Assembly: GCA_021772915.1 (NCBI GenBank)
Contig: JAJFLB010000046.1
Coordinates: 62,001-126,000 of the forward strand
Reading direction: 5' to 3'
DNA length: 64,000 nucleotides
Source of the DNA: Gammaproteobacteria bacterium
Lineage (GTDB): Bacteria; Pseudomonadota; Gammaproteobacteria; Xanthomonadales; SZUA-36
Shown: one piece after another, positions 8,797-18,340 of the stretch
Numbering within the stretch: the stretch's first letter is position 1
How the letters are laid out: every line of letters starts with the position of its first letter
The notes under the pieces: model-generated
The model's database searches: none
Seen by the model: the letters and a program-made list of their open reading frames with translations, nothing else
Told to the model about the DNA's origin: nothing
Translations under genes and position numbers: made by a program

Positions 8797-9953
8797 TGTC
8801 CCAGATACAATCAAACATACCACAACGTCAGTCACTACAAGGCAACCAGGCATGTGCACTGGGTGCAATTGCCGCCGGCTGTCGTTTGTTCGCAGGCTAT
8901 CCGATTACACCCTCATCCGAAATTGCTGAGCGGATGTCAAAGGAATTACCACGTGTCGACGGCGTATTTGTCCAGATGGAGGATGAGATAGCATCGATGG
9001 CAGCGGTCCTTGGCGCTTCGATGGGTGGCGTGAAGTCCATGACCGCGACCTCCGGTCCGGGGTTCTCTCTCAAACAGGAACACATCGGCTATGGCATCCA
9101 GGCGGAAGTGCCTTGTGTTGTGATCAACGTGATGCGCGGCGGCCCCAGCACCGGTATGCCAACCCGTCCGGCCCAGGGTGACGTGATGCAGTCTCGTTGG
9201 GGAACACACGGTGACCATCCGGCGATTGTACTCACACCCTCTTCTGTTCAGGAAATCTATACGCAGACGATTACCGCGTTCAACTTCTCAGAAATTTACC
9301 GGATACCGGTGGTCGTGCTGTATGACGAGGCCATCGGGCATCTGGTCGATACCGTTGACCTGCCGAACCCGGAATCCATAAAGATAAACAACCGGAAGTG
9401 GGCTGACGGCCCGGCGGAGGATTACGAGCCCTATGCACCAGATGCAGACGGTATCCCGCCAATGCCGCTACCCGGCGACGGTTATCGCACACACACAACC
9501 GGTCTGACACACCTGGAATCCGGCTTCCCGACACAAGTGCCCGAGGAGGTCACCCGGGTTACCAGTCGTCTGCTCAACAAAATCGAGCTACACCGTGATG
9601 CGATCGAACAATATGAACTTAGCTGCTGCGATGACGCCGACATACTGGTGGTGGCATTTGGTATTACTGCCCGTGCCAGCGAACGTGCGGTTAACAATGC
9701 GCGCGCAGGTGGAATCAAGGCAGGGCTGTTACGACTGGTTACCCTGTGGCCATTCCCGGAAAGAATTCTGCAACAGCTCGTCGAACGCGCCAGCCACGTA
9801 TTGGTTCCGGAAATGAACGCGGGGCAGTTAATCCTGGAAGTCGAACGTCTGTGTCCCGACAGCACACCGGTAAGCGGTGTCAACAAGTTCGATGGTGACC
9901 CCATTCACCCCGATGAAATCTTGGCGAAAATTGAGGAACTGGCCGATGAGTGA
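8793..9953 (+). CDS. korA: 2-oxoacid:acceptor oxidoreductase alpha subunit (split type)
   Basis: This is a stand-alone alpha subunit of the four-subunit class, with GYPITPSSE, QMEDEIAS, TATSGPG and GGPSTGMPTRPAQGD in order. Domain II ends with the LVPEMNAGQL segment found in KorA and VorA proteins. It has no gamma domain; that is encoded separately at 10815. Start and stop overlap the neighbours (8793/8796 and 9946/9953), so it belongs to one transcript running iorA-iorB-korA-korB-korC. The length of 386 residues is normal. The substrate is not predictable: 2-oxoglutarate and branched-chain 2-oxoacids are both possible. Confidence 0.9.
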   Translation: MMSQIQSNIPQRQSLQGNQACALGAIAAGCRLFAGYPITPSSEIAERMSKELPRVDGVFVQMEDEIASMAAVLGASMGGVKSMTATSGPGFSLKQEHIGYGIQAEVPCVVINVMRGGPSTGMPTRPAQGDVMQSRWGTHGDHPAIVLTPSSVQEIYTQTITAFNFSEIYRIPVVVLYDEAIGHLVDTVDLPNPESIKINNRKWADGPAEDYEPYAPDADGIPPMPLPGDGYRTHTTGLTHLESGFPTQVPEEVTRVTSRLLNKIELHRDAIEQYELSCCDDADILVVAFGITARASERAVNNARAGGIKAGLLRLVTLWPFPERILQQLVERASHVLVPEMNAGQLILEVERLCPDSTPVSGVNKFDGDPIHPDEILAKIEELADE

Positions 9954-10818
9954 AATGGCAGCACCTTTGACTCCCGCACAGAAATCTACGGACCAATTCG
10001 AGATCCGTGACTATCTGCGACTGGATCTGTTTCCTCATTTTCTCTGCCCGGGTTGTGGTCATGGAATTGCACTGCGGGCCTTGCTGTGGGCGATTCACGA
10101 TCTGGATATTGAGAAAGACCAGTTGGCCGTGGTCAGCGGAATTGGTTGCTCGGGCCGGTTGAGTGCTTACATCGATGCCAACACGTTCCACACCACCCAC
10201 GGACGTCCGCTTGCTTTTGCAACCGGTCTCAAGCTGGCGCGGCCGGACCTGCATGTTATCGTCATCACCGGGGATGGAGATTGTCTCGCCATCGGCGGTA
10301 ATCACCTCATTCATGCGGCGCGCCGCAACCTGGATATCACCTGCATCATGCTGAATAACGAGGTCTATGGTATGACCGGTGGGCAGGTTTCACCCACCAC
10401 CAGTCTCGACCGGTTTACAACCACCACTCCGTTGGGTAACCAGGAACCTGGTTTTGACGCCTGTGCACTCGCCACGGGTGCGGGGGCGACATTTGTGGGA
10501 CGCGAGGTCACCTTGCAAACCACCGCGCTAAAGATCCTGATGCAGGAAGGCATTGTCCACCGGGGCTTTTCGTTTGTAGAGGTCATTTCTGACTGCACTG
10601 AGATCTACGGCCGCAAGAATGACCTTGGTTCATCACCGGAAATGGTCTTGAGTCAGAAGCGCAGCGTTTTACCCAAGTTTGACGGTAGCGCGGTCGACAA
10701 ACCTTTCCGCGCGGGTAACTGGGATACTGGTGTGCTCTTGCGTAAAGAGCGGCCCGAATACTACGAGGCCTACCGGGCGCATTGCCACAGGGTGCTTGGC
10801 GATGGGAAGAGTAAGTGA
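9946..10818 (+). CDS. korB: 2-oxoacid:acceptor oxidoreductase beta subunit (split type)
   Basis: This is the ThDP-binding beta subunit. With the start at 9946 (290 residues) it has C34 and C37 in LCPGCGHG, GIGCSGR at 66-71, HGRP near 85-88, the ThDP motif GDGDC at 109-113 and NNEVYGMTGGQ at 137-147. The upstream in-frame ATG at 9877 lies well inside korA and was rejected. The chosen ATG overlaps the korA stop by 8 bp. The TGGQ after YGM, instead of the TKGQ of the other two beta subunits here, marks it as a distinct paralogue. It partners the alpha gene upstream and the gamma gene downstream. Confidence 0.9.
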   Translation: MSEMAAPLTPAQKSTDQFEIRDYLRLDLFPHFLCPGCGHGIALRALLWAIHDLDIEKDQLAVVSGIGCSGRLSAYIDANTFHTTHGRPLAFATGLKLARPDLHVIVITGDGDCLAIGGNHLIHAARRNLDITCIMLNNEVYGMTGGQVSPTTSLDRFTTTTPLGNQEPGFDACALATGAGATFVGREVTLQTTALKILMQEGIVHRGFSFVEVISDCTEIYGRKNDLGSSPEMVLSQKRSVLPKFDGSAVDKPFRAGNWDTGVLLRKERPEYYEAYRAHCHRVLGDGKSK

Positions 10819-11369
10819 ACAAGAAACAAAAAAGTAATACCGGCGGCTATGAGATCCGACTCAGTGGCACGGGTGGACAGGGGCTTGGTTTGAGTGGCAA
10901 GATGCTGGCCGCAGCCCTGAGCGATGAGGGTCTGCATGTGGCCCAATCGCAAAGCTACGAGCCCACTTCTCGTGGTGGCATGAGCCGCTCAGACCTGGTG
11001 GTTACACCCCAGACCGCCGACTACCCACTGGCGACCGGCCTGGACTATCTGGTAATCCTGGATACACGAGCCATGTCGATTTCAGACGGCATGATCAACA
11101 CCGATGCGGTGGTACTCGTAGACGAAGAATTGGTGCCCGAGCCGCCGAAAGGCGACTTCAAGGTTCACGCTCTGCCTCTGAGCAAGAAGGCTATTTCACT
11201 GGGTAACCTGCGGGTGACCAATGTTGTAAGTCTGGGCGCTCTGATTGCACTGGGTGATATTTGCAGCCTCCGGACACTGGAAGCGGCCATTGAACGTATC
11301 ACTCCGAAGAAGTATGCCCAGATGAATCTGGATGCCGTGCGCGCGGGGTTTGAGTTGGCCGCGCACTGA
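10815..11369 (+). CDS. korC: 2-oxoacid:acceptor oxidoreductase gamma subunit
   Basis: This is a stand-alone gamma subunit of 184 residues. It has GTGGQGLGLSGKML near residues 16-29 and SYEPTSRGGMSRSDLV, where gamma domains have their conserved R-GG segment, and it ends in a typical helical tail. It contributes to CoA binding and to the interface of the alpha-beta core. It overlaps korB by 4 bp and closes the run iorA-iorB-korA-korB-korC. A 173-bp gap follows before the cyanophycin genes. Confidence 0.88.
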   Translation: MNKKQKSNTGGYEIRLSGTGGQGLGLSGKMLAAALSDEGLHVAQSQSYEPTSRGGMSRSDLVVTPQTADYPLATGLDYLVILDTRAMSISDGMINTDAVVLVDEELVPEPPKGDFKVHALPLSKKAISLGNLRVTNVVSLGALIALGDICSLRTLEAAIERITPKKYAQMNLDAVRAGFELAAH

Positions 11370-11485
11370 GCACCGCTGTGCAGGCCTCTACTGGATAAAA
11401 ACGCCGACCTTTGATCAGCCCACGTGACTGATCGAAACAGCTGCGGGACTACGACCCGTATGACTGACACTAAAGTGGTGCTCTA

Positions 11486-11514
11486 CTGCTTTAACAAGTG
11501 AATCCGCGTACAAT
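11486..11514 (+). promoter_or_regulatory. Predicted sigma-70-type promoter of the cyanophycin operon
   Basis: A -35-like CTGCTT (11486-11491) and a -10-like TACAAT (11509-11514) are separated by 17 bp, 28 bp before the iadA ATG at 11543. The -10 is good and the -35 is weak. This is the only sizeable gap between the oxidoreductase run and the iadA-cphB-cphA genes. No operator is obvious. Confidence 0.4.
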
Positions 11515-11542
11515 GTGCGGTCATTTTCAGTCTTGAACCAAA

Positions 11543-12709
11543 ATGCTGCACAGAATCAAAAACGCCACGGTATTTGCCCCGGAATCGTTGGGTGTCTGCC
11601 ACCTTCTGATTGCCTTCGGCCGCATTGTCTATATGGGCAAAGAACAACCGGACGTTGGCGCGGCCTTGCTGTCGACAGATACTGACCTGGAGGGTGCCTG
11701 CGTCGTTCCGGGGCTAATCGACGGCCACGCCCATATCACCGGTGGCGGTGGTGAGGTCGGTTTTAAAACCCGGGTGCCACCCGTGCCTCTAAGTGCGTAC
11801 ACGGCTGCGGGTGTAACGACCGTGATTGGTTTGCTGGGCACAGATGACATGACCCGCTCTACCTCATCCCTGATTGCACAAACCAGGGCACTGCGCGAAG
11901 AAGGTCTTGGTGCCTGGTGTTACACCGGCGGTTATCACCTGCCGCCCACCACGCTTACGGGCTCAGTACAGGGCGATATCGTGCATATCGATTGCATCAT
12001 CGGTGTGGGTGAGGTTGCGATTTCTGATCACCGTTCCAGTCAGCCGACTTTTGATGAACTGGCCCGCTGCGCGGGGGAAGCGCATGTCGGGGGCCTAATG
12101 ACCGGTAAAGCAGGCATCGTACATTTGCACCTGGGTGACGGCCGGCGTGGTCTGGAGTTGGTTCGCCGAATGCTGGTGGAGACTGAGCTGCCAGCGCGCG
12201 TGTTTAATCCAACCCACTGTAACCGCAACAGGACATTGTTTGAGGAAGCCTGTGAACTCAGCTATCAGGGGTGCTGGATAGACCTTACCGCATTCCCGCC
12301 CGGCGGGAACAGTGACGAAGTAAGTGCCGTTGCGGGCTTGCAGCACTTTATGGATAAAGGCTGTCCAGCAGACAAAATCACGATCAGTTCCGATAGTGGT
12401 GGCTGCATGGCGGAGTTTGATGCTCTGGGAGAATGTATCCAGCTTGATTACGGACGTTCAGACCTGCTTGCCGGTGCACTCAGGGAATTGCATTCCCAGG
12501 GTATGCCCATGGAAGCCGTGTTGCCGGCATTTACCTGCAACGTGGCCAGGCTGTTACGGCTGTCCCGCAAGGGCAGACTGGCCCGTGGAATGGATGCTGA
12601 CCTTGTGGTACTGGACGAAAGTAATCAAATTCGCGATGTTATGGCCGACGGTGTCTGGCATCGTCAGTATGGAAAACAATTGTTGAAAGGTAGTTTTGAA
12701 GCGGAATAA
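11543..12709 (+). CDS. iadA: Beta-aspartyl (isoaspartyl) dipeptidase
   Basis: This amidohydrolase-fold zinc peptidase splits beta-Asp dipeptides. The beta-Asp-Arg released from cyanophycin by cyanophycinase is the evident substrate here, because cphB follows 2 bp downstream. Motifs are the metal-binding DGHAH (residues 60-64, H62 and H64), the TGGYHLPPTT substrate segment, VHLHLGDG, FNPTHCNRN and the late SSDSGG metal and catalytic aspartate. The length of 388 residues matches E. coli IadA. It has no signal peptide and acts in the cytoplasm. It yields aspartate and arginine for growth. Confidence 0.9.
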   Translation: MLHRIKNATVFAPESLGVCHLLIAFGRIVYMGKEQPDVGAALLSTDTDLEGACVVPGLIDGHAHITGGGGEVGFKTRVPPVPLSAYTAAGVTTVIGLLGTDDMTRSTSSLIAQTRALREEGLGAWCYTGGYHLPPTTLTGSVQGDIVHIDCIIGVGEVAISDHRSSQPTFDELARCAGEAHVGGLMTGKAGIVHLHLGDGRRGLELVRRMLVETELPARVFNPTHCNRNRTLFEEACELSYQGCWIDLTAFPPGGNSDEVSAVAGLQHFMDKGCPADKITISSDSGGCMAEFDALGECIQLDYGRSDLLAGALRELHSQGMPMEAVLPAFTCNVARLLRLSRKGRLARGMDADLVVLDESNQIRDVMADGVWHRQYGKQLLKGSFEAE

Positions 12710-12711
12710 TT

Positions 12712-13548
12712 ATGTGTCCTGCAAAAAAAACAGGTGATGTGCGACCCGGTTGGTTGATTGCGATCGGAGGTGCGGAAAACAAGCTGAAAAATCCGGAAAT
12801 ACTGGAGCGCTTTCACCAATTGTGCGGTGGTAATAATGCCAGGATCATGGTCATCCCAACGGCGTCTGAACTTGAAGATGCCGGCGACCAGTATGTGCAG
12901 TTATTTGAACGTATGGGCGGTAAGGCACATGCGACCCCGCTTAATGACAGAGAAGATTGTTACAGCGAGGACGTGCGGGCCTCGATGGAAAAAACCAGTG
13001 GAATATTTATCACTGGCGGCAACCAGTTACGTCTGTCCACCATTATTGGTGGCACACCGGTGGCCCACGGTATACGTCGCCTCAATGCAACTGGAACCCC
13101 TGTAGCAGGCACGTCAGCGGGCGCTGCGGTGATCTCTGAACACATGATCGCGGGTGGCCGTTCCCGCAGCACCCCCAGGGAACACGGGGCAACGATGGCG
13201 CCGGGGCTTGGGTTGACGAACAAGGTCATCATCGATCAGCATTTTCGGCAGCGCAACAGGATTGGCAGGCTGCTGACTGCGTTGTCATACAACCCCTTTG
13301 CCTCCGGCTTGGGCATTGATGAAAACACGGCGGTCTTTATTGATCCAGAGGGTGTACTGGAGGTTGTAGGCAGCGGTGCGGTGACCGTGGTTGACCCGGC
13401 GGAACTCAGTCATTCTTCGATGCACGACGCCCACCATATGGACCCGATTACCCTGATCGGCCTCAAGGTACATATTCTGGCTGCCGGGGCGCGGTATGAT
13501 GTCAATACACGGTTAGCCACCCCGCCGCAAGCCAATAACGGCCGTTAA
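12712..13548 (+). CDS. cphB: Cyanophycinase (intracellular)
   Basis: This peptidase-S51-type exopeptidase degrades cyanophycin (multi-L-arginyl-poly-L-aspartate) to beta-Asp-Arg dipeptides. The serine nucleophile is S135 in GTSAGA (133-138). TGGNQ at 101-105 and the IIDQHF-QRNRIGRL segment near 170-186 are also typical. At 278 residues and with no signal peptide it matches the cytoplasmic CphB type, not the secreted CphE type. The gene lies between iadA and cphA, so degradation and synthesis are encoded together. Confidence 0.93.
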   Translation: MCPAKKTGDVRPGWLIAIGGAENKLKNPEILERFHQLCGGNNARIMVIPTASELEDAGDQYVQLFERMGGKAHATPLNDREDCYSEDVRASMEKTSGIFITGGNQLRLSTIIGGTPVAHGIRRLNATGTPVAGTSAGAAVISEHMIAGGRSRSTPREHGATMAPGLGLTNKVIIDQHFRQRNRIGRLLTALSYNPFASGLGIDENTAVFIDPEGVLEVVGSGAVTVVDPAELSHSSMHDAHHMDPITLIGLKVHILAAGARYDVNTRLATPPQANNGR

Positions 13549-13563
13549 CCAGCGAGGTCTGAT

Positions 13564-16371
13564 ATGAAAGTCCTTTCCACAAATGTCTATCTGGGACCCA
13601 ATATTTACGCGCATTTTCCGGTCATCCGGCATCAGGTTGATCTGGGAGTGCTGGAAGACTGGCCGTCCGTGAAAATCGGCGACACGTTTATCGACGGACT
13701 CGTTGTGGCACTGCCCGGACTGGAAGAACACGGTTGTTCCTATGGTGAGACTGGCGGATTCTTGCGGCGTCTCAGGGAAGACGAAGGGACTTGGATGGGG
13801 CATATCTGGGAACACGTAACATTGGAATTGCAAAACATGGCGGGCTCGGATGTGACCTTTGGGCGTACCCGTTCAATCGAGGGTCAGCCCGGTTGTTACA
13901 ACATGGTATTTCAATACAAGCAACGGGATGTTGGGCTGGAGGCAGCACGTATCGGCCAACAACTTTTATTCAGCCTGCTAAGTGGGAAGCTCAGAGCACA
14001 ATTGGGTGAGGAAATCGACGACGAATTTGATTTCGTGGAAGAAAGGGAAACCTTCATCCGCTTTGCCCAACGCAAGGAACTGGGCCCCAGTACTGCTTCA
14101 TTGGTCAGGGCGGCCGAGGCGCGTGATATACCCTGGCTACGCCTGAACAACTACTCATTAGTGCAGTTTGGCCATGGCAAGTTCCAGCAGCGTATCCAGG
14201 CCACAATTACCAGTATGACCACGCATATAGCGGTGGAAGTTTCCTGTGACAAGGAGGACACACATAATTTGTTGAATGACCTGGGCTTGCCGGTGCCGCA
14301 GCAACGCATGGTTTATTCGGCAAGTAGCGCAGCGCGTGCCGCCAGACACATGGGTTTTCCGGTGGTCGTCAAACCACTGAACGCCAATCATGGCCGTGGT
14401 GTAACCATCGATCTTGACAATGAGGCGGACGTGGAAGCTGCTTTCGCCATCGCCCAGGAGAGGGGTACTTCAAGAGCCGTACTGGTCGAATCCTTTATCA
14501 CCGGCTTTGACCATCGCATGTTGGTGGTCAATGGCGAACTGGTTGCCGTCGCCCAGCGTGTACCTGGACATGTCATCGGTGACGGGAGACATTCAATTGA
14601 AGAGCTTGTAGATGCTGTCAACCAGGACCCCCGTCGAGGTATTGGCCATGAAAAAGTACTGACCCGGCTGGATCTGGACCACCAGGCCAAGCGGCTGCTG
14701 GAACAGGCAGGCCATGGTGAAAACACCGTGTTACCTGATGGTGAAGTATTTTACCTGCGTTCAACGGCAAATCTGTCAACCGGCGGCACTGCGGTGGATA
14801 AAACCGACGAGGTGCATCCGGATAACCGCGACATGGCGATACGCTCGGTACAGGCGGTTGGCCTTGACGTTGGCGGTGTGGATTTTCTGACCGATGACAT
14901 TAGCCGTTCCTATAAGGAAATTGGTGGCGGAATCTGCGAAGTTAATGCAGCCCCTGGTTTTCGGATGCACGTAGCGCCGTCTGAGGGGGAGCCGCGGGAT
15001 GTATCAGCCAAGGTTATGGCCATGTTGTTTCCACCCGGTTCTCCGGCACGAATACCGGTGGCGGCCATTACCGGCACCAATGGTAAAACGACCACTTCAC
15101 GGATGTTGTCCCACATCCTCAAGGCCGCGGGTCACACGGTTGGATCGACTTCAACAGATGGTGTCTATGTTGACGGTCACCTGACGGTGAAGGGCGACAT
15201 GACCGGGCCCCGGGCTGCCAGCATCGTATTACGAGACCCGGGTGTAGATTTTGCGGTAATGGAAACTGCGCGTGGCGGAATCCTGCGTGCTGGTTTGGGC
15301 TACCAGCAGTGCGACGTGGCTGCTTGTCTTAACATTTCTGAAGACCACCTGGGCATGAAGGGTATCAATACCCTGGAGCAATTGGCTGAGATCAAACGGG
15401 TGGTGGTTGAAGTTGCACAGGACACCGCGGTACTCAACGCCGATGACGAACATTGCCTGCGAATGGCAGATTACACCGAGGCCCGGCAAATTTGCTATGT
15501 GACCATGAATCCCGCCCATGCCCTGGTGAAGGAACATATCCGTGCCGGTGGCCGCGCACTGGTGCTGGAACAAGGCATCAACGGCGACATGATCACGATT
15601 TACGATAACGGTAATCATATCCCACTGCTATGGACCCACCTGGTTCCAGCCACTCTCGAGGGCAAGGCGGTGCACAATGTACAGAATGCGATGTTTGCTG
15701 CGGCCATGGCGTTTTCATTTGGCAAGTCTCTGGAAGACATTCGCCATGGTTTACGCACGTTTAACACGACCTTCTTCCAGGCGCCAGGACGCATGAACCT
15801 GTTCGATGAACACTCCTTCCGGGTAATACTCGATTATGGTCACAATGCCGCTGCGGTCAAAACAGTGTGCGAGACGGTGGACCGCTTTGAAGTCAGCGGT
15901 CGGCGTATTTGTGTGCTCGCGGCTCCCGGTGACCGTCGGGATGAAGATATTCGGGCCATCGCCAGCGCCGCTAGCGGGTTTTTTGATCAATACATCTGCA
16001 AGGCTGATGATAATCGTCGCGGCCGGGAGCTTGATGAAATCCCAAAAATGTTACAGGCACAATTACTGGAAAATGGCACTAGCGACGCGGCAGTGGAGGT
16101 GCTGGCGGATGAAGCCAGTGCTGTCAGCCGTGCGTTGACGTCCGCCGGTGAAGGGGACCTGTTGGTCATTTTTGGCGATGACATCACCCGCTGTTGGAAG
16201 CAGATCATTAACTTTGAGGCCGTTGCGGGCACTGGTGACAATACCGGGACCTCGGTCCAGACCAGTTATATCAGCCCCGATCCCGACGCATTCAGCATGG
16301 GCGAGCACGATGACCTGATCCGCGATAAGAAGGGTGTGCGCCTGGCAAGGCAGGATGAAGCCGCTGATTGA
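13564..16371 (+). CDS. cphA: Cyanophycin synthetase
   Basis: CphA polymerises aspartate and arginine in two ATP-dependent steps. Visible parts are the N-terminal domain (MKVLSTNVYLGPNIYA), an ATP-grasp domain (about residues 215-480; VVKPLNANHGRGV near 264-276) that adds one amino acid, and a Mur-ligase domain from about residue 490. The P-loop GTNGKTTT lies near 502-509, followed later by a DYGHN segment. The length of 935 residues is slightly above the usual 870-900, with a hydrophilic tail at the end. GCGAGG-like bases precede the ATG at good spacing. It is the third gene of the operon and provides a nitrogen, carbon and energy store. Confidence 0.95.
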   Translation: MKVLSTNVYLGPNIYAHFPVIRHQVDLGVLEDWPSVKIGDTFIDGLVVALPGLEEHGCSYGETGGFLRRLREDEGTWMGHIWEHVTLELQNMAGSDVTFGRTRSIEGQPGCYNMVFQYKQRDVGLEAARIGQQLLFSLLSGKLRAQLGEEIDDEFDFVEERETFIRFAQRKELGPSTASLVRAAEARDIPWLRLNNYSLVQFGHGKFQQRIQATITSMTTHIAVEVSCDKEDTHNLLNDLGLPVPQQRMVYSASSAARAARHMGFPVVVKPLNANHGRGVTIDLDNEADVEAAFAIAQERGTSRAVLVESFITGFDHRMLVVNGELVAVAQRVPGHVIGDGRHSIEELVDAVNQDPRRGIGHEKVLTRLDLDHQAKRLLEQAGHGENTVLPDGEVFYLRSTANLSTGGTAVDKTDEVHPDNRDMAIRSVQAVGLDVGGVDFLTDDISRSYKEIGGGICEVNAAPGFRMHVAPSEGEPRDVSAKVMAMLFPPGSPARIPVAAITGTNGKTTTSRMLSHILKAAGHTVGSTSTDGVYVDGHLTVKGDMTGPRAASIVLRDPGVDFAVMETARGGILRAGLGYQQCDVAACLNISEDHLGMKGINTLEQLAEIKRVVVEVAQDTAVLNADDEHCLRMADYTEARQICYVTMNPAHALVKEHIRAGGRALVLEQGINGDMITIYDNGNHIPLLWTHLVPATLEGKAVHNVQNAMFAAAMAFSFGKSLEDIRHGLRTFNTTFFQAPGRMNLFDEHSFRVILDYGHNAAAVKTVCETVDRFEVSGRRICVLAAPGDRRDEDIRAIASAASGFFDQYICKADDNRRGRELDEIPKMLQAQLLENGTSDAAVEVLADEASAVSRALTSAGEGDLLVIFGDDITRCWKQIINFEAVAGTGDNTGTSVQTSYISPDPDAFSMGEHDDLIRDKKGVRLARQDEAAD

Positions 16372-16485
16372 CCACTGTGCTGTCCACCGACTAATCATTG
16401 GGGAATACGGACCAGTTCATCGACAAGTCTTCATTGTTGAAGTTGCGTTGTTTAGGATGACTCGGGTGTCAGGAATTCCCGGATA

Positions 16486-18216
16486 ATGCCATTCGCATCT
16501 CCCGCAACACGGACACAAGTTATGCGCGTTAGCCTTTTAGAAAGTCGTCGCCTTACTGGCCCTAACCTGTTCTGGCACCTGCCCAGCGCGATCATCGATG
16601 TGGAATATGGGGGTGTGGATGCAGACAGTGTGGTTGCTTGCTGGCAAAATCATGCCCGGCGCTTTATGAATGCTCTGGGCTGGCAGCAGGAACAAACCTG
16701 CCACCGGATTTACGAAGGTGGGATCAGCATGCTGATATCTGCGTCTATCGACGTACTCTATGCCGCTACTGAAGTTAATGAAGCGGCGTTTAACGCCTGT
16801 GTTGCTGATCTGGATGGTGAGGCGAGTTTGGATTTTGATACGGAGTTGATCCGTCTTCGGGCAGAAATTCAGACCCAGAAAAATCCTGCGCTGCTGGCAT
16901 TGCAGCAAGCCGCACTGGAGCACGGCAAACCGTTTTTGTGGGACGATGACGAGGTGTCCATAGGTTTCGGTGCGAACACGCTGGTCTGGCCGACAGATGA
17001 CTTGCCTGATGTTGCGGAAATCGATTGGCCCGCCGTCGCTTCAATACCGGTGGCACTGGTGACCGGCACGAATGGCAAATCGACCACGGTGCGACTGGCG
17101 TCGTCGGTGCTGGACGCCGCCGGCTACACCGCCGGCATTACCACCACGGACTACATTCGGATTGGCAGTGAGATCATCGCGACTGGTGACTACTCAGGCC
17201 CCGGGGGTGCCCGGCTGCTGGTGCGTGACCACCGGACCGATGTGGCAATTCTCGAAGTGGCTCGGGGTGGACTGCTACGACGGGGCCTGGGTGTCACTGA
17301 GGCGGATGTGGTATTGATTACCAACGTCGCGGCTGATCACCTGGGCGAATATGGCATCAACACGGTGCCTGAATTGATAGAAGCCAAATTTATCGTGCAG
17401 AAATCGCTCAAACCCGGGCGACCGCTGATTTTGAATGCCGATGATGAAGGTATAGTTGCGTACGCCAGCGGTATGCAGCAGCGCATTGTCTGGTTTAGCG
17501 AAAACCGTGACGGACCGGTCATCCAGACACACCTGGCCATGGGTGGTGAGGCGGCTGTTTCCGACCGGGGACGGATTGTCTGGTTGCATGGCAGCGACGA
17601 AGTCCGTGTGGCGAGCCTGTCAGACATACCGATCACACTCGGAGGCGCCGCGCGCCACAATGTGCAGAATGCACTGGCTGTGACGGCCTTGGCAATGGTT
17701 CTGGGAATTGCGTCACCGGTGGTCGCCCGGGGTTTGTGTGCCTTTGGCGGTTCTCGTGAAGACAATCCCGGGCGGGGCAATTTCTTTGCAGCCCACGGTG
17801 TACAAGTGTTGGTAGACTTTGCCCATAACGAATCGGGCGTAAACGCGGTCATGGATACGATTGCTGAACTGCCGGCGACTCGCAGGGCGGCAGTGATCTG
17901 TCAGGCCGGTGACCGCAGCGACGGGCTGATCCGTGATCTGGTGCGATCGGTAATGAAAGCGAAACCCGATTGCCTGGTGGTCTGCGACTTGCCCGGTTAT
18001 GAGCGTGGACGGCCGGCAGGTGAAGCGCAGAAATTGATCGCGCGTTATGCGGAGGAGATGGGCATGGATAAGTCGGCCATCCTGTTTGCCGTGGACCCAC
18101 CGGCAGGTGCAGAAAAAGCGCTGGAGTGGTCCAGTGCGGGGGACTTACTCTTAGTATTGGCACTCAATCAGCGTGATGATGTGTTTGATATATTGAAATC
18201 GCGTGGATTTGAGTGA
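16486..18216 (+). CDS. Cyanophycin-synthetase-like Mur ligase without ATP-grasp domain
   Basis: The protein resembles CphA at both ends: an N-terminal segment (SRRLTGPNLFWHLP) like the start of CphA, then directly a Mur-ligase domain with P-loop GTNGKSTTVR near residues 193-202, EVARGGLLRRGLG and DFAHNESG. The central ATP-grasp domain is absent, so it cannot do the full CphA reaction alone. This is unlike cyanobacterial CphA2, which as I recall keeps ATP-grasp and loses Mur activity. A later ATG at 16522 would align better with the CphA start; the one at 16486 has AGGA 11 bp upstream, so the start is uncertain. It sits 114 bp after cphA. It may assist arginine addition or ligate a related substrate, which is inference. 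Confidence 0.8.
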   Translation: MPFASPATRTQVMRVSLLESRRLTGPNLFWHLPSAIIDVEYGGVDADSVVACWQNHARRFMNALGWQQEQTCHRIYEGGISMLISASIDVLYAATEVNEAAFNACVADLDGEASLDFDTELIRLRAEIQTQKNPALLALQQAALEHGKPFLWDDDEVSIGFGANTLVWPTDDLPDVAEIDWPAVASIPVALVTGTNGKSTTVRLASSVLDAAGYTAGITTTDYIRIGSEIIATGDYSGPGGARLLVRDHRTDVAILEVARGGLLRRGLGVTEADVVLITNVAADHLGEYGINTVPELIEAKFIVQKSLKPGRPLILNADDEGIVAYASGMQQRIVWFSENRDGPVIQTHLAMGGEAAVSDRGRIVWLHGSDEVRVASLSDIPITLGGAARHNVQNALAVTALAMVLGIASPVVARGLCAFGGSREDNPGRGNFFAAHGVQVLVDFAHNESGVNAVMDTIAELPATRRAAVICQAGDRSDGLIRDLVRSVMKAKPDCLVVCDLPGYERGRPAGEAQKLIARYAEEMGMDKSAILFAVDPPAGAEKALEWSSAGDLLLVLALNQRDDVFDILKSRGFE

Positions 18217-18340
18217 GAATGATGTGGGCTTATTGCTTTATCAAGAGAGTAAGCGTGTATTGACTTATTTCTGGCGGTCATAATGTGTCCTGTCCAGTAT
18301 TGCCCTGCCTGACAACTACTTACAACTTACGGAGAGAGCA

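Noticed and set aside
16486-18216. Cyanobacterial-type CphA2
   Set aside because: As I recall it, CphA2 keeps ATP-grasp and loses a functional Mur site. This protein keeps the Mur P-loop and has no ATP-grasp.
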